A program made the translations under genes and the position numbers. From an uncultured Alphaproteobacteria bacterium (GTDB lineage: Bacteria > Pseudomonadota > Alphaproteobacteria > RF32 > CAG-239), in contig CAJUKS010000002.1 in assembly GCA_910587405.1 (NCBI GenBank), positions 1 through 64,000 on the forward strand: a stretch of 64,000 nt of DNA, read 5' to 3'. Shown in pieces: positions 17,254-27,100 of the stretch (positions are counted from its first letter, which is position 1; each line of letters begins with the position of its first letter). The notes below the pieces were generated by a model, which had not been told where the DNA came from, searched no databases, and worked only from the letters and a program-made list of their open reading frames with translations.

Positions 17254-17277
17254 CCGCTCAATATCAGAAACAAAAAA

Positions 17278-17304
17278 ACACTCCCTGAAACAGGGAGTGT
17301 TTTT
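17278..17304. terminator. Terminator after the 12.3-17.3 kb gene set
   Basis: ACACTCCCTG, an AAA loop and CAGGGAGTGT form a perfect ten-base stem, with A residues before it and T residues after it, so it can work on both strands. Confidence 0.9.
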
Positions 17305-17559
17305 GTCGGAATAATATATCCTTACCATACCGTCGGCTCTGCAGTGTCCTCAAAGGTCACCGATTTTCGGCCATAACGGCTGTAAGCAGGCAAATTGCAC
17401 TGTTACGGCAAGGTAATAATATATACTGAAACTTATCGCCTGACGGCCTTGAAAAGAGGCTGACGGGCATGTCGATCGTTTTCAAATTGTCCAATGTGTT
17501 TTATCATGTCAAACAACCCGATCATTTCACTTGTCAATAATATCGTCCGAACAATCTGA
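17305..17559. other. Spacer with nothing identified
   Basis: This is 255 bases between a terminator and the 3' end of the small XRE gene. I see no frame with a ribosome-binding site and no clear RNA. Confidence 0.4.
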
Positions 17560-17907
17560 TCAAATGGGTATAAACTGAGCCGGCGGACGGTACTGCGCTT
17601 CGGCGTTTCCGGAGATCACTCTTGCCGCCGTACGGCCGATTCTGCTGTTTATCCCTTCGAAGAAAAGGGCGACCGGCACTTCCAGCGACTGGCTGATCAT
17701 CCATAAACGGCTGCCCGAAACCCGGTTGCTTCCGTTCTCATATTTTTGTATTTGTTGAAAAGTTGTTCCCACTGATGCTGCCAACTCAACCTGACTGATA
17801 CGACGCAATTTACGAAAATGGCGAATTCTGCTGCCTATAAAAACGTCTATCGGATTTGGTTGATTGTTTGGAGTGCGGGCACGGTAGTTCTTAGTCACGT
17901 AAGTCAT
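17560..17907 (-). CDS. Small XRE-family repressor, PraR-like
   Basis: I start this 115-aa protein at ATG 17907, which has TGAGGAG upstream; longer upstream starts lack a site and would run through the leader hairpin. A short basic N-terminus is followed by NPIDVFIGSRIRHFR and a Cro/C1 HTH at about residues 25-80, with the FQQIQKYENGSNRVS recognition region typical of alphaproteobacterial PraR-type repressors. The C-terminal 35 residues are basic and variable. It is encoded alone, between the two halves of the T4SS locus. It may control its own leader and the neighbouring operons. Confidence 0.75.
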   Translation of the reverse strand: MTYVTKNYRARTPNNQPNPIDVFIGSRIRHFRKLRRISQVELAASVGTTFQQIQKYENGSNRVSGSRLWMISQSLEVPVALFFEGINSRIGRTAARVISGNAEAQYRPPAQFIPI

Positions 17908-17940
17908 GTTCTGCTCCTCAAATTTTAAAAGATAAAATTT

Positions 17941-17989
17941 GACCACTTCCGTAGTTTTTTGTCTAAAATCTGAACTGCGGAAGGTGGTC
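17941..17989 (-). promoter_or_regulatory. Long inverted repeat in the leader of the XRE gene
   Basis: GACCACTTCCGTAG (17941-17954) is matched by CTGCGGAAGGTGGTC (17975-17989), its near-perfect complement, with about 20 bases between. It lies 34 bases before the repressor start codon. It may be an autoregulatory operator or an RNA hairpin in the leader. There is no T run, so it is not a simple terminator. Confidence 0.55.
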
Positions 17990-18661
17990 GGAGAGGTAGA
18001 AACATCATGCATAACTATGATCCCTTGAACCTTTAAAACCGATTTGGTTTCTGAACATACACTCAAGGCTCCCCGACCGTGGTGGCAGGGGATATACGAA
18101 CTATCCGAAATCAAAAATCCCGGCAGTTCTTGCGGTATTATATCCTATACCGGTTATGCTAGAGTTTTCTACGGCTCCGCATCCTTACGGATGCTACAGC
18201 TATGTTCGCGCCGTGTTTTAAAATTAGCGAAAAACAATTGTAAAAGCAACCGCTTTTATTGTTCAAAACGGCGCGTAGCAACGGTTAGCAGCTAAGGAGG
18301 GCTTCAAAGAAACGCCTGATATCTCTTATGCGGTTTTTATCCCGGAAGTATAATTAAGCGTTAATACAAATAATTAGTGGTTGAATAAAAAAACAATATC
18401 CCCATTTTGTTGTATAAGTTAATGTCCGATAAAACGAAATAAAATTTTTAAAATGATTAATAATAGTTGTTTATAACTATGTTTATATAACAAAAAATGC
18501 ATTTTAAACTAGATTCAAAAATACTTATAACGGACGTAAGATCTTATGGCTGATTGCTCAGACAACCTAAAGCGTTTCAACCGCTCTGACAACTGTCTGT
18601 CCGCATCGGCAGATTATCGCTCAATATACAATACCACTCTCGGCATACGGCTTTTTGTAAC
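17990..18661. other. Large gene-free spacer
   Basis: This stretch of about 670 bases lies between the divergent XRE leader and the end of the T4SS operon. It holds a small hairpin (GCATCCTTACGGATGC at about 18179-18194), a larger nested inverted repeat at 18207-18275, and a very AT-rich part (about 18350-18530). No supported gene is seen on either strand. Confidence 0.5.
18207..18275. repeat. Nested inverted repeat / possible structured RNA
   Basis: CGCGCCG (18207-18213) pairs with CGGCGCG (18269-18275). Inside, AACAA (18233-18237) pairs with TTGTT (18259-18263), and TAAAAGC (18241-18247) pairs with GCTTTTA (18252-18258) around an AACC loop. Both halves agree on one long hairpin. It could be a small RNA, a palindromic extragenic element or a protein-binding site. 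Confidence 0.5.
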
Positions 18662-18684
18662 AAAAAAGAGCTGTTTAACAGCCC
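18662..18684 (-). terminator. Terminator of the T4SS operon
   Basis: On the minus strand, GGGCTGTT pairs with AACAGCTC (one wobble pair) and is followed by six T residues, 20 bases past the VirB11 stop codon. Confidence 0.75.
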
Positions 18685-18703
18685 TTTCTCCGGTTGGTCA
18701 GAT

Positions 18704-19672
18704 TTAGGTGACTTCAGTCACAGCACGAAGGTTGCCGTCACGGTTTATCTGGACGACCCTTAGCTTATGGTGCATTTCTTCAATTGTCTTTTTACGATCC
18801 ATGGTCGGATAAGTATGCAAAATACGATCCACGAAAGCTTCGTAAGCCGCCGTCGAACTCTCGGCGTGAATCGTGGCCAGACAGTTGTCATGTCCGGATC
18901 CCATCAACTCCCACAATGCGCCGGCGTTGCTGGTGGAAATTTCACCGCCGATAATCGCGTCGGGCGTAAAACGAACCACCAAGTCAATAATTTTGGCATA
19001 GTCAAATTGGTTGGTCTGTTCGGTACGAGACATCACGATATGTGCCCGGTTGGGATGCGGTACCAGCAGTTCGCGCGTATCTTCGATCGTGATAATCCGT
19101 TTATGAATATCCAAAATCTTCAGCAAATTGTTCAAAAAGGTGGTCTTACCGGTAGAAGTCGCACCGCTGACCAGAATATGATCACCGCGTTTAATACTTA
19201 ACAGCAGGCGTTCATATGGGTCTTCCGGATCTTTAATGCTTTTCAACGGATTGATCTGATGCAGCTTTTCCCCCTGCTTAAGGCCGTAATCCCCCAACCC
19301 GAACGCCACATCGTCGCTGTGCACACGAATTGTCAGGGCAATACCGCCGGTTAAGTCTTCTTCATCATACATCACGTTTTTGCCGCAAATGGCCGAAAAA
19401 CGGTGTTCTCCCGGGATACTGGCATATACCACCGGACTGCCGGCAATCGGATCAAACGGGATTTCATAAGTATTGGCGACAATATAGAGCAAATCGGTCA
19501 AATATTCTTTGGTCAATTTCTCATCTTTGTACATTACCCACGGATAGGCGCGTTTACCGCGCAGGCGCAGCCATACCTGCCCCGCGCGGTTAATCGCAAC
19601 TTCTTCAATATTCTCCTGGTTATACCAGTAAGAAAGCGGACGTAAGACAGATTCCAATACTTCAAAACTCAT
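18704..19672 (-). CDS. virB11: VirB11-family T4SS ATPase
   Basis: This 322-aa protein is a full-length VirB11/TrbB-type hexameric ATPase that sits at the cytoplasmic base of the secretion channel. The Walker A motif is GATSTGKTT (about residues 168-176). A Walker B-type segment reads DAIIGGEI (about 235), followed by the family His-box ATIHAESS (about 265). The N-terminal domain is typical of VirB11 proteins. The start has a GGAGGT site. It is the last gene of the long minus-strand operon, ten bases after the VirB10-domain protein. There is no sign of decay. Confidence 0.93.
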   Translation of the reverse strand: MSFEVLESVLRPLSYWYNQENIEEVAINRAGQVWLRLRGKRAYPWVMYKDEKLTKEYLTDLLYIVANTYEIPFDPIAGSPVVYASIPGEHRFSAICGKNVMYDEEDLTGGIALTIRVHSDDVAFGLGDYGLKQGEKLHQINPLKSIKDPEDPYERLLLSIKRGDHILVSGATSTGKTTFLNNLLKILDIHKRIITIEDTRELLVPHPNRAHIVMSRTEQTNQFDYAKIIDLVVRFTPDAIIGGEISTSNAGALWELMGSGHDNCLATIHAESSTAAYEAFVDRILHTYPTMDRKKTIEEMHHKLRVVQINRDGNLRAVTEVT

Positions 19673-19681
19673 ATTACCTCC

Positions 19682-22600
19682 TTAAAACAACTGCGGCACA
19701 CCGCTTCCGGACCCCGAAGAAGAGCCTGTCGACACCGGGGTACCGCCCATGCTCGGCGGCGGCGGCGGTGTTGCGCCAACCGACGAAGCCGGCGCCCGAC
19801 CGGACTTGGAACCGGAATTTTCTTCCAGCAGCACCGGCTGAACCTGAGCTTTTTCAGATTCGTAGACAACCTGCGAAGAAGCGGAGCCGCCACCGCCGGT
19901 TGCCTGTTTGATCCGGCGTTCGGCAGCCTGAGTCGCAATACGGTCCTGAGCTTCCTTATCGTCAATCAGCACGTCTTTCTTCTTCATGTTGGTTGAAGCT
20001 TCGGCATCACGTTCTGCCGTGCGCAGCCACAGATCCACTTTCGGATAGACGATGATGCGCGTACCGGCCGGAATATAAGTGAGCGGACGAATGTTGGTCT
20101 TGTCGGCCAAAATCTGTTCAAAAATCTGATTCATCTGATCAATGAAGTTTTGGCGGGCGTCGTTCGCAGCCTGCTGGCGCGAAGTCTCGGTTTCGGAACC
20201 GTTATCTTCCTCGTCGGTAGCCATCATATAGCTGGTGGCGCTGGTTAACAGGGTTGTAATAATCGGCATTGAATATTTTTTGCCCAGCTGTTGGTCAAGG
20301 TACCCTAAAGCACCGCCGCGGCCTTGAGCATCGCCGGTTTCACCCTGAAAGACGAACAGGACGCCGTCCGGACGGATCAAACGCTGCCACGAGATGGTCA
20401 CACGAGCCGATTCCGAAGAAGTCTCCGAACCGCCGCCGACCGATCCCAGCTCGCCCATCAGACGGCTGCCGGCCGGAATGACGATGTTGCGGCCGTCTTC
20501 GGCGTAAACGTTACGCTCGACAAAAGCGGTAATCGGCACCGGATTCTGAGTATCGATCGAACGGGCAATAACCGCCGGAATCGGCTTGTCGGCAAGAATC
20601 ATCTCGCTCATATCAACCCGCCACGAAGAAATTACCTTGTCAATCCCCTGTTCCTGCCAGTCTTTTTGGTAACCGTCAAAAGCCTCTTTACGCACGCCGG
20701 AACTTATTTTACCGACATACATTCCCTGCCGCCGTTCGTTTTGTGCCGTTTGCAAGGCAGCAGAACGTTGCGGATCATAACGTTCACCCGGACCAAAGCC
20801 GCCGCCGGGTCCCAAATTGGCGCCGCCGGTTCCGGTCCCGTAAGCGCCGCCCTGACCGAAGGTTCCGGCCGGAACAAACATTTCGCCGGTATCTTGTTTT
20901 TTGGCCGCTTCTTCAATACCGATCAAAGAACCCTCGGCGTCGACGACCAAACCGTCTGGCAGAAGTTTGCCGATAACCGATCCTTTTTTATCAACAACGC
21001 TGCCGTCTTCCATAATATCGCCCAGATATTCGCCGTCCGGCGTCAGGGCTATATTCAGCGACCGCTTAAACTGCCCGACGTCGGTAACGGTACGGGCACC
21101 GACTTCCGGCAATTGTGTCGGTTGTGACGCTTGCGGTTTTTCATACCAGTCCAATTTGACATTTCCGATCACCGAACCGTCGGCGCTGACGGCGGAACCG
21201 TCTTTGTTCAGTTGGCCGATCACATTGCCGCGAGCGTCCAAAATATCGCCGCCTTCGACCACCTCACCGAGAATATTGCCGTGAGCATCAACCACTTTTC
21301 CTTCGGCATTGACGTAGCCGACAACCTTACCGTCTTTGTCGTAAACCTTGTTATCGGTTCCGATACGGCCGATCACTCTTCCCTTGCTGTCAACTGCCTG
21401 TAACTGGGGCAGGACATAGCCGATCACATTGCCGTCTTTGTCATAGATCGGCTGTTTTTTTTCTGCTTCGTAAAATTGCAACGGCCGCGCACGGGCAATA
21501 ACTTCGCCGCCGGCAGAAATAATGTCGCCGGAAGTTCCCAACGTCCCCACCAGCTCGTTATCCGAATTGACAACTCTGCCGTCCAGCTGCAATTCGCCGA
21601 CAATGGCGTTCAGATTGTCACGAATATGAAAATCACGGTTTCCGCGGCCGATAACCTTTCCGGCCCGATCAACCAAAAATCCTTTTGTCAGGACGCCGAT
21701 GTTCTGGTTTCCCAAAGTCAGAATCTGCCCGTCAGCCGTAATATAACCGCTGACAAAATTGTTATTGTCATAGATATACAAATCATACAAGGCATAACCC
21801 GATTTAACGCCCTGAACCAGCACATTACCGTCAAAATCGACGATTCCGACTCTTTCGCCGCGGCTGTTGACCACTTCGGCTTTGTCATTAACAATGCCGG
21901 TCAGTTTGTTATTGTTGTCGAAAGCAAAGCGATAACGGAACAAAATCCCGGTCGGCAAGCCGGTACGCGAGCTTACCGAATCGTCGGGACGAATATAACC
22001 GATCGCGGCATTTTGCGCATTCACCACCGTACCGTCCAACGTGGAACGTCCGATAATCACGTTGTTGAAATTCATCACCGGCGCAATTTCCACCTTTTTG
22101 CCGACAATTGCATTTTTGGCATTCAGCACCATCCCGCGCTGATTGATGCAGCCCAGATTTTGGTTGGCGTAATTGGTTACTTTGCCCGTGGAGGCAACCG
22201 TTCCGACAATGTTGCCGCTGAAGTCAATCACCGCACCGGCTTCCACGGCATGGCCGATAATCGCATTATTGACCGAGGCCGCCTGGCCGTTCGGCAGCAA
22301 ATGCCCCATATTAACTTCACGGTAATTGCGAACTTCGCCCTGTCCGGCCACCACGCCCACAAATTCGCACTGGCTGTCAATAACCGGCGTATAGGCAACC
22401 GCCCCGCCGATTATCAGACCGTTGTTGTCAAAAACCACGTCACCGGCACCGGCTTTGCCGACGATCGAAGAACCGCGGTCACGCACAATGCCGTTATTGT
22501 CCACATATCCGATAAACCGCCCCGGCAGATCAAGTGCCAAACGACGATTGCGCACCTTCCCGATTACCGGCATCATCGCATTCGGATTTTGCAGATCGGA

Positions 22601-24187
22601 AACCACGGTGTCATCCGGCAAAACCTTTGCGATATTTTTCAAAGACTTGTCAAGCAACATATTGCCGTCGGCCAAAATCCCCAAACTGTTGCCGCTGTCA
22701 TCGACGGCATAGTCTGCCACAATGCTTCGGCCTAACACCAGATTACGTTCGTCAATGCTGTAACCGTATTGCGTCAGACGTCCGCTAATGGCTGCATTGT
22801 TATTTATCATTTCTCCGTTGGGATGTATCGAGGCGATCGGTTGTCCGCTCAGATTATAAATTTCGCCCAACGGCAGCAAATTACCGTCAATCCCGCCGTC
22901 GGCATTATAAACATAACCGAACGGGGACAAATACTTCTTCTCCTCGCCGTTGCTGTAAGCAGAACCGATCCCGTTAACACCGAGCACCTGGTTCAGCGAG
23001 TTGATAACCAACCGATTTTCAAAAGTTTTGCCGATATTGCGACCGTTATAATCGGAAGCGCGGCTGCCGTAAATCGAACCGACGGGGGTTCCTTCCAGAA
23101 GCACCACCTGGCCGTTTTTCAAAGCATGGGCTTTGAGGGTTCCGCGATAGTCGAAAACCGGTCCCGAAACAATCAACTGGCCGATCTGGGCGCCGTCAGC
23201 ACCAAAAACCAACTGGCGCGGCCCGATCTGACCGATAAAATTGCGCGCTTTGGCAATTCGACCTTCGGGCATAATGCGACCGACGTATTTGCCGTTGGCA
23301 TCGGTCACCGTAGACGCAATATCGGTCATAAAACCGATCACGGCTCCTTTGTCATTTGCGATTGTACCGTCGATCAAAAGACGGCCGATCACTTTGTTTT
23401 TTTCGACCACTTCACCGTTATAGGTCACAAAACCGATATATTTTCCGTTATTGTCAAAAGCATACCCCGATTTGACGATCCGGCCGATAACCTTATCAAG
23501 ATTATCATAAGCAAAGCCGTTTGCTTTGATCAGGCCGATCGCCTTACCGTCAAAATCCGTCACTTTGCCGCCGGGGGCGATGCTGCCGATAAACTTTCCT
23601 GACGCATCGATAACCATCTTTGAAGAAATCAGACGACCGTCTAAAACATAATCATTGCCGACTTTACGGTAAGCATAGCCGTCGGGTGAAACGAAACCGA
23701 TATTTTGTCCCTGAAGGTTGGAATACAGTCCGTCGCCGGTCAATCGGCCAACCGTTTCGCCGCTGTCGGAATAAACCAGCCCCGGAAACAAAACCGCGCC
23801 TAAAATTGAAAAGCGGTCATCAACCACCAAACCGTTCGGCAACACTTTGCCGACGATTTTTCCGGTAGCCAAGCGTACCGTACCGTCATTGTTGACTTTG
23901 CCGAGCAGCCGGTTGTCATTGCCGATGGCAATGCCCCGCGGGACCACGCCGCCGATCAGACTGCCGTCAAAATTGACAATCAAACTGTCGGCGGTAATAT
24001 TACCGATCAGCTGATTTTCAAAGCTGACAACCTTACCGTCGGGAATAACCTTACCGATCAGGTCGCCGTTAAAGTCGATGGCGGTAATTTCCTGGGCCGA
24101 AGCAACGGAAATATTCAAAGCCAGACACCAGCCGAAAGCTGCTGTTTTTACGGATAACGCTAATATTTTGCCCAACTTCAGTTTCAA
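19682..24187 (-). CDS. virB10: Giant exported repeat protein with a C-terminal VirB10 domain
   Basis: This 1501-aa protein starts at TTG with GGAGG eight bases upstream, inside the end of the previous gene. Residues 1-31 look like a Sec signal peptide ending ASAQ. About 1100 residues of short tandem repeats follow (IG-hinge plus DGxVxD units of about 16-17 residues). The VirB10/TrbI domain lies at about 1180-1390: PIPAVIARSIDT, an IPAGSRLMGELG strand, and VTISWQRLIRPDG. A Gly/Pro-rich tail ends the protein. A usual VirB10 is about 400 residues, is anchored by an N-terminal inner-membrane helix and spans to the outer membrane. Here the anchor is replaced by a cleavable signal, so the inner-membrane link may come from the partner gene upstream. 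Confidence 0.85.
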   Translation of the reverse strand: MKLKLGKILALSVKTAAFGWCLALNISVASAQEITAIDFNGDLIGKVIPDGKVVSFENQLIGNITADSLIVNFDGSLIGGVVPRGIAIGNDNRLLGKVNNDGTVRLATGKIVGKVLPNGLVVDDRFSILGAVLFPGLVYSDSGETVGRLTGDGLYSNLQGQNIGFVSPDGYAYRKVGNDYVLDGRLISSKMVIDASGKFIGSIAPGGKVTDFDGKAIGLIKANGFAYDNLDKVIGRIVKSGYAFDNNGKYIGFVTYNGEVVEKNKVIGRLLIDGTIANDKGAVIGFMTDIASTVTDANGKYVGRIMPEGRIAKARNFIGQIGPRQLVFGADGAQIGQLIVSGPVFDYRGTLKAHALKNGQVVLLEGTPVGSIYGSRASDYNGRNIGKTFENRLVINSLNQVLGVNGIGSAYSNGEEKKYLSPFGYVYNADGGIDGNLLPLGEIYNLSGQPIASIHPNGEMINNNAAISGRLTQYGYSIDERNLVLGRSIVADYAVDDSGNSLGILADGNMLLDKSLKNIAKVLPDDTVVSDLQNPNAMMPVIGKVRNRRLALDLPGRFIGYVDNNGIVRDRGSSIVGKAGAGDVVFDNNGLIIGGAVAYTPVIDSQCEFVGVVAGQGEVRNYREVNMGHLLPNGQAASVNNAIIGHAVEAGAVIDFSGNIVGTVASTGKVTNYANQNLGCINQRGMVLNAKNAIVGKKVEIAPVMNFNNVIIGRSTLDGTVVNAQNAAIGYIRPDDSVSSRTGLPTGILFRYRFAFDNNNKLTGIVNDKAEVVNSRGERVGIVDFDGNVLVQGVKSGYALYDLYIYDNNNFVSGYITADGQILTLGNQNIGVLTKGFLVDRAGKVIGRGNRDFHIRDNLNAIVGELQLDGRVVNSDNELVGTLGTSGDIISAGGEVIARARPLQFYEAEKKQPIYDKDGNVIGYVLPQLQAVDSKGRVIGRIGTDNKVYDKDGKVVGYVNAEGKVVDAHGNILGEVVEGGDILDARGNVIGQLNKDGSAVSADGSVIGNVKLDWYEKPQASQPTQLPEVGARTVTDVGQFKRSLNIALTPDGEYLGDIMEDGSVVDKKGSVIGKLLPDGLVVDAEGSLIGIEEAAKKQDTGEMFVPAGTFGQGGAYGTGTGGANLGPGGGFGPGERYDPQRSAALQTAQNERRQGMYVGKISSGVRKEAFDGYQKDWQEQGIDKVISSWRVDMSEMILADKPIPAVIARSIDTQNPVPITAFVERNVYAEDGRNIVIPAGSRLMGELGSVGGGSETSSESARVTISWQRLIRPDGVLFVFQGETGDAQGRGGALGYLDQQLGKKYSMPIITTLLTSATSYMMATDEEDNGSETETSRQQAANDARQNFIDQMNQIFEQILADKTNIRPLTYIPAGTRIIVYPKVDLWLRTAERDAEASTNMKKKDVLIDDKEAQDRIATQAAERRIKQATGGGGSASSQVVYESEKAQVQPVLLEENSGSKSGRAPASSVGATPPPPPSMGGTPVSTGSSSGSGSGVPQLF

Positions 24188-24189
24188 TT

Positions 24190-27100
24190 TTAGTTCCTCC
24201 GATTTTTAGCCACTTCCTGCAGAGCATAGCCGGAAACTTTTTTATCCAGATTGATGAACGAACCGTTGCTCTTCAGATAGCCGATAACTTTGCCGTCTCT
24301 GCCGATCACGCTGCCGTCAAAACGCAGCCTTCCCGCATATTGTCCGTCATTGCTTAAAATAGTGGTACCGATTTTATAAATACGTCCCAAAATCGCTTCA
24401 TTATTGTCAACGGCCAAATCCGAAGACAGACTGCGGCCGATCACTTCGCCGGTTTTTGCAGTTACGGTACCGGCAAAATTAACATAGCCGACCACCTTGT
24501 CCGCATCGTCAATAACGACGTCGCCGTCCATAACTTCGCCGATCAGTTTACCCGAATTGTTGATCACGTTGCCGTCCGAAAGCACGCGGCCGATATTGAT
24601 ATTCAACACGTCAATTACATTGCCGTCCGGCATCACCGCACCGATCACCCGGCCGCCGAAGTCAATGACGGCACCGCGTTTGAGAACACTGAGGTTTTTA
24701 TCGGTAGAGCCGCCGGGAAGAATCGCGGTCAGGTTGGTATTTTTCAAATCAATAACGTCTCCCAGCGAGTTGACGCGTCCTTTATAACTCCCCCAAATAT
24801 CAATAACGATATTTTCCGGAATGACCTCTCCCAGCACTTCCGATTTGGAATTTAATATTTTGCCGTCAGCCGAAGTACGACCGACCGTCTTGCCGTCCAG
24901 ATCGACCACCCGACCGTCAGTCAGGCTGTAACCGAGGAAAGCGCCGTCGTAACCGATTGCCGCCCCTCGTTTGAGCACGGCGCCTTTGTATTCGCCGTTA
25001 TGATCAAAAAACATTCCCTTCGCGTCCAAACGTCCCAGCTTTTCGCCAAAACGGTTAACCACTTCGCCGTTGTACCCGGCCTGACCGACCACATTGCCGT
25101 TAGGATCGGCAACTTGACCGGAGACAACCGGCCGACCCAGAACATGGTTATAAAAGCTCATGCCGTCACTGTATATTTTGCCCATCGAAACGCCTTTGGC
25201 ATCATACACATAACCGTCGGGGAACAAGTGTCCGATCAGTTTTCCCGCCGGATCGATCACCGCGGTTTTTTCCTGCAGGGTAACACCGATAATGCTGTTG
25301 TTCTCGTCTACCAGCACATTATGCGCCAACAATCTGCCCGCCGGACGGCCCTTCATCGGAACCCGTCCGCTTTCGTTAACCATATTGAGGAAGTTTCCTT
25401 CCAAATCGTACGCATAAGTGTTTTCCAGCACCCGACCGACATATCCGCCTTTCTTGTCAAAGACGTCTCCGTAAGTGCCGACGCAGCCGACCGCCTGTCC
25501 CTGAGGCGAAAAGACCAAGCCGTTGGAGTTGACCGAACCGAGGAAGTTGCCATCATACGAAACCGCAATTCCCGATCGCGAAACGCCGCCGACGATCTCG
25601 CCTTTTTCATCCAACACCGTGCCGTCGGGATTGACGCAGCCGACATAAGAGCCGCCGTTGTCGCGAACAATGCCGTCGGTATCGACTTCGCCGATCATGG
25701 TACAGGTATTGTCAAACACCGGTCCCGGCGTCACAACTTCGCCGACGTATTCGCCGCTTTCGTTAACCACCACACCGTCGGCATTAACCTTATAACCAGT
25801 GTCTTCGTTTGCTTTGCGGATAACGCCGTCTTTTTCGAGATAGCCGATGTTTTTGCATCCCAAGCCGACCACCAGTCCGCCGCGTACCAAACGCGCCACG
25901 ATTTTCGACCCGGACGGATTTTTCACCAGACCGTTGGAAAGGATACGGCCGACAATTTGTTTACGGTCGTTTTCAACGGTACCGTTCGAATTGACTTTGC
26001 CGAGGATTTCTCCCTGCGGCGTTACCGGAATCATTTGTTCCTGAATCAGGCGTCCGAGAATCGTTTGGGTGCTGTTGATGACGTTACCGTTTTCGTCGAC
26101 ATAACCGACGATATTGCCTTCTTTGTCATAAACTTCGCCGTTTTTACCGACATAACCGCTGATTTTACCGAATTTGTCCAGCACAATTTGCGAAAAACCG
26201 GCCACTTCTCCGATCGGATTGCCGTTGAGATCAACAATCGTCCCGTCCGGCAGCATTTTGCCGATCACATTGCCGTTGAAATCAATCACATTACCGTTTT
26301 CATCGACATAGCCGATCACATTGCCGTCTTTGTCATAAGCCAGCTTGCGGCTGACCGTGCCGGCCTGCCCGATCACATTGCCGTCTTCGTCTACAATCGT
26401 CCCGTCCGGCAGCATCTTGCCGATGATATTGCCGTCAAAATCCACTACATTTCCGTTTTCGTCAACATAACCGATGATATTGCCGTCTTTATCATAGGCC
26501 AAACGCTGATATGACGGACCGGCTCGGCCGATCACATTGCCGTTATTGTCAACGATGCTGCCGTCAGGCTGAACTTTGCCGATCACGTTTCCGGCAAAGT
26601 CGATCACATTGCCGTTTTCGTCAATATAACCGATAATATTGCCGTCTTTGTCATAGGCAAGACGGCGGCCGCTGGCATCAACTTTGCCGATCACGTTGCC
26701 CTGACCGTCGACCAAGGTACCGTCCGGCATCAACTGCCCGATTTTTTTACCCTCGGCGCCGATTACATTGCCGTCTTCGTCCACATAGCCCATCACTTTG
26801 CCATCTTCGTCATAAGCCAGCAAATTGCCTTCGCCGCCGGCAGATCCGATTTCGTTGCCGCGAACGTCCACCAGAGTTCCGTCGGGACGGCTGCGCCCGA
26901 TCGTATTGCCTTCAAAGTCGAGCACATTGCCTTTTTCGTCAACATACCCCATGACATTGCCGTCTTTATCGTAGGCAAGACGACGGCGAGCGCTTTTGGC
27001 ATCCAGATTTTTCTCGGCAATGACATTGCCGTCTTTGTCGACCCGGCCGACCACTTCACCGTTGGCGTCCACCACGCTGCCGTCAGGCATAACCACACCG

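Noticed and set aside
21476..22735. Long plus-strand frames opposite the two giant repeat genes
   Set aside because: Repeats on the minus strand produce regular open frames on the plus strand. The predicted products are His/Asn/Arg-rich and have no start signals.
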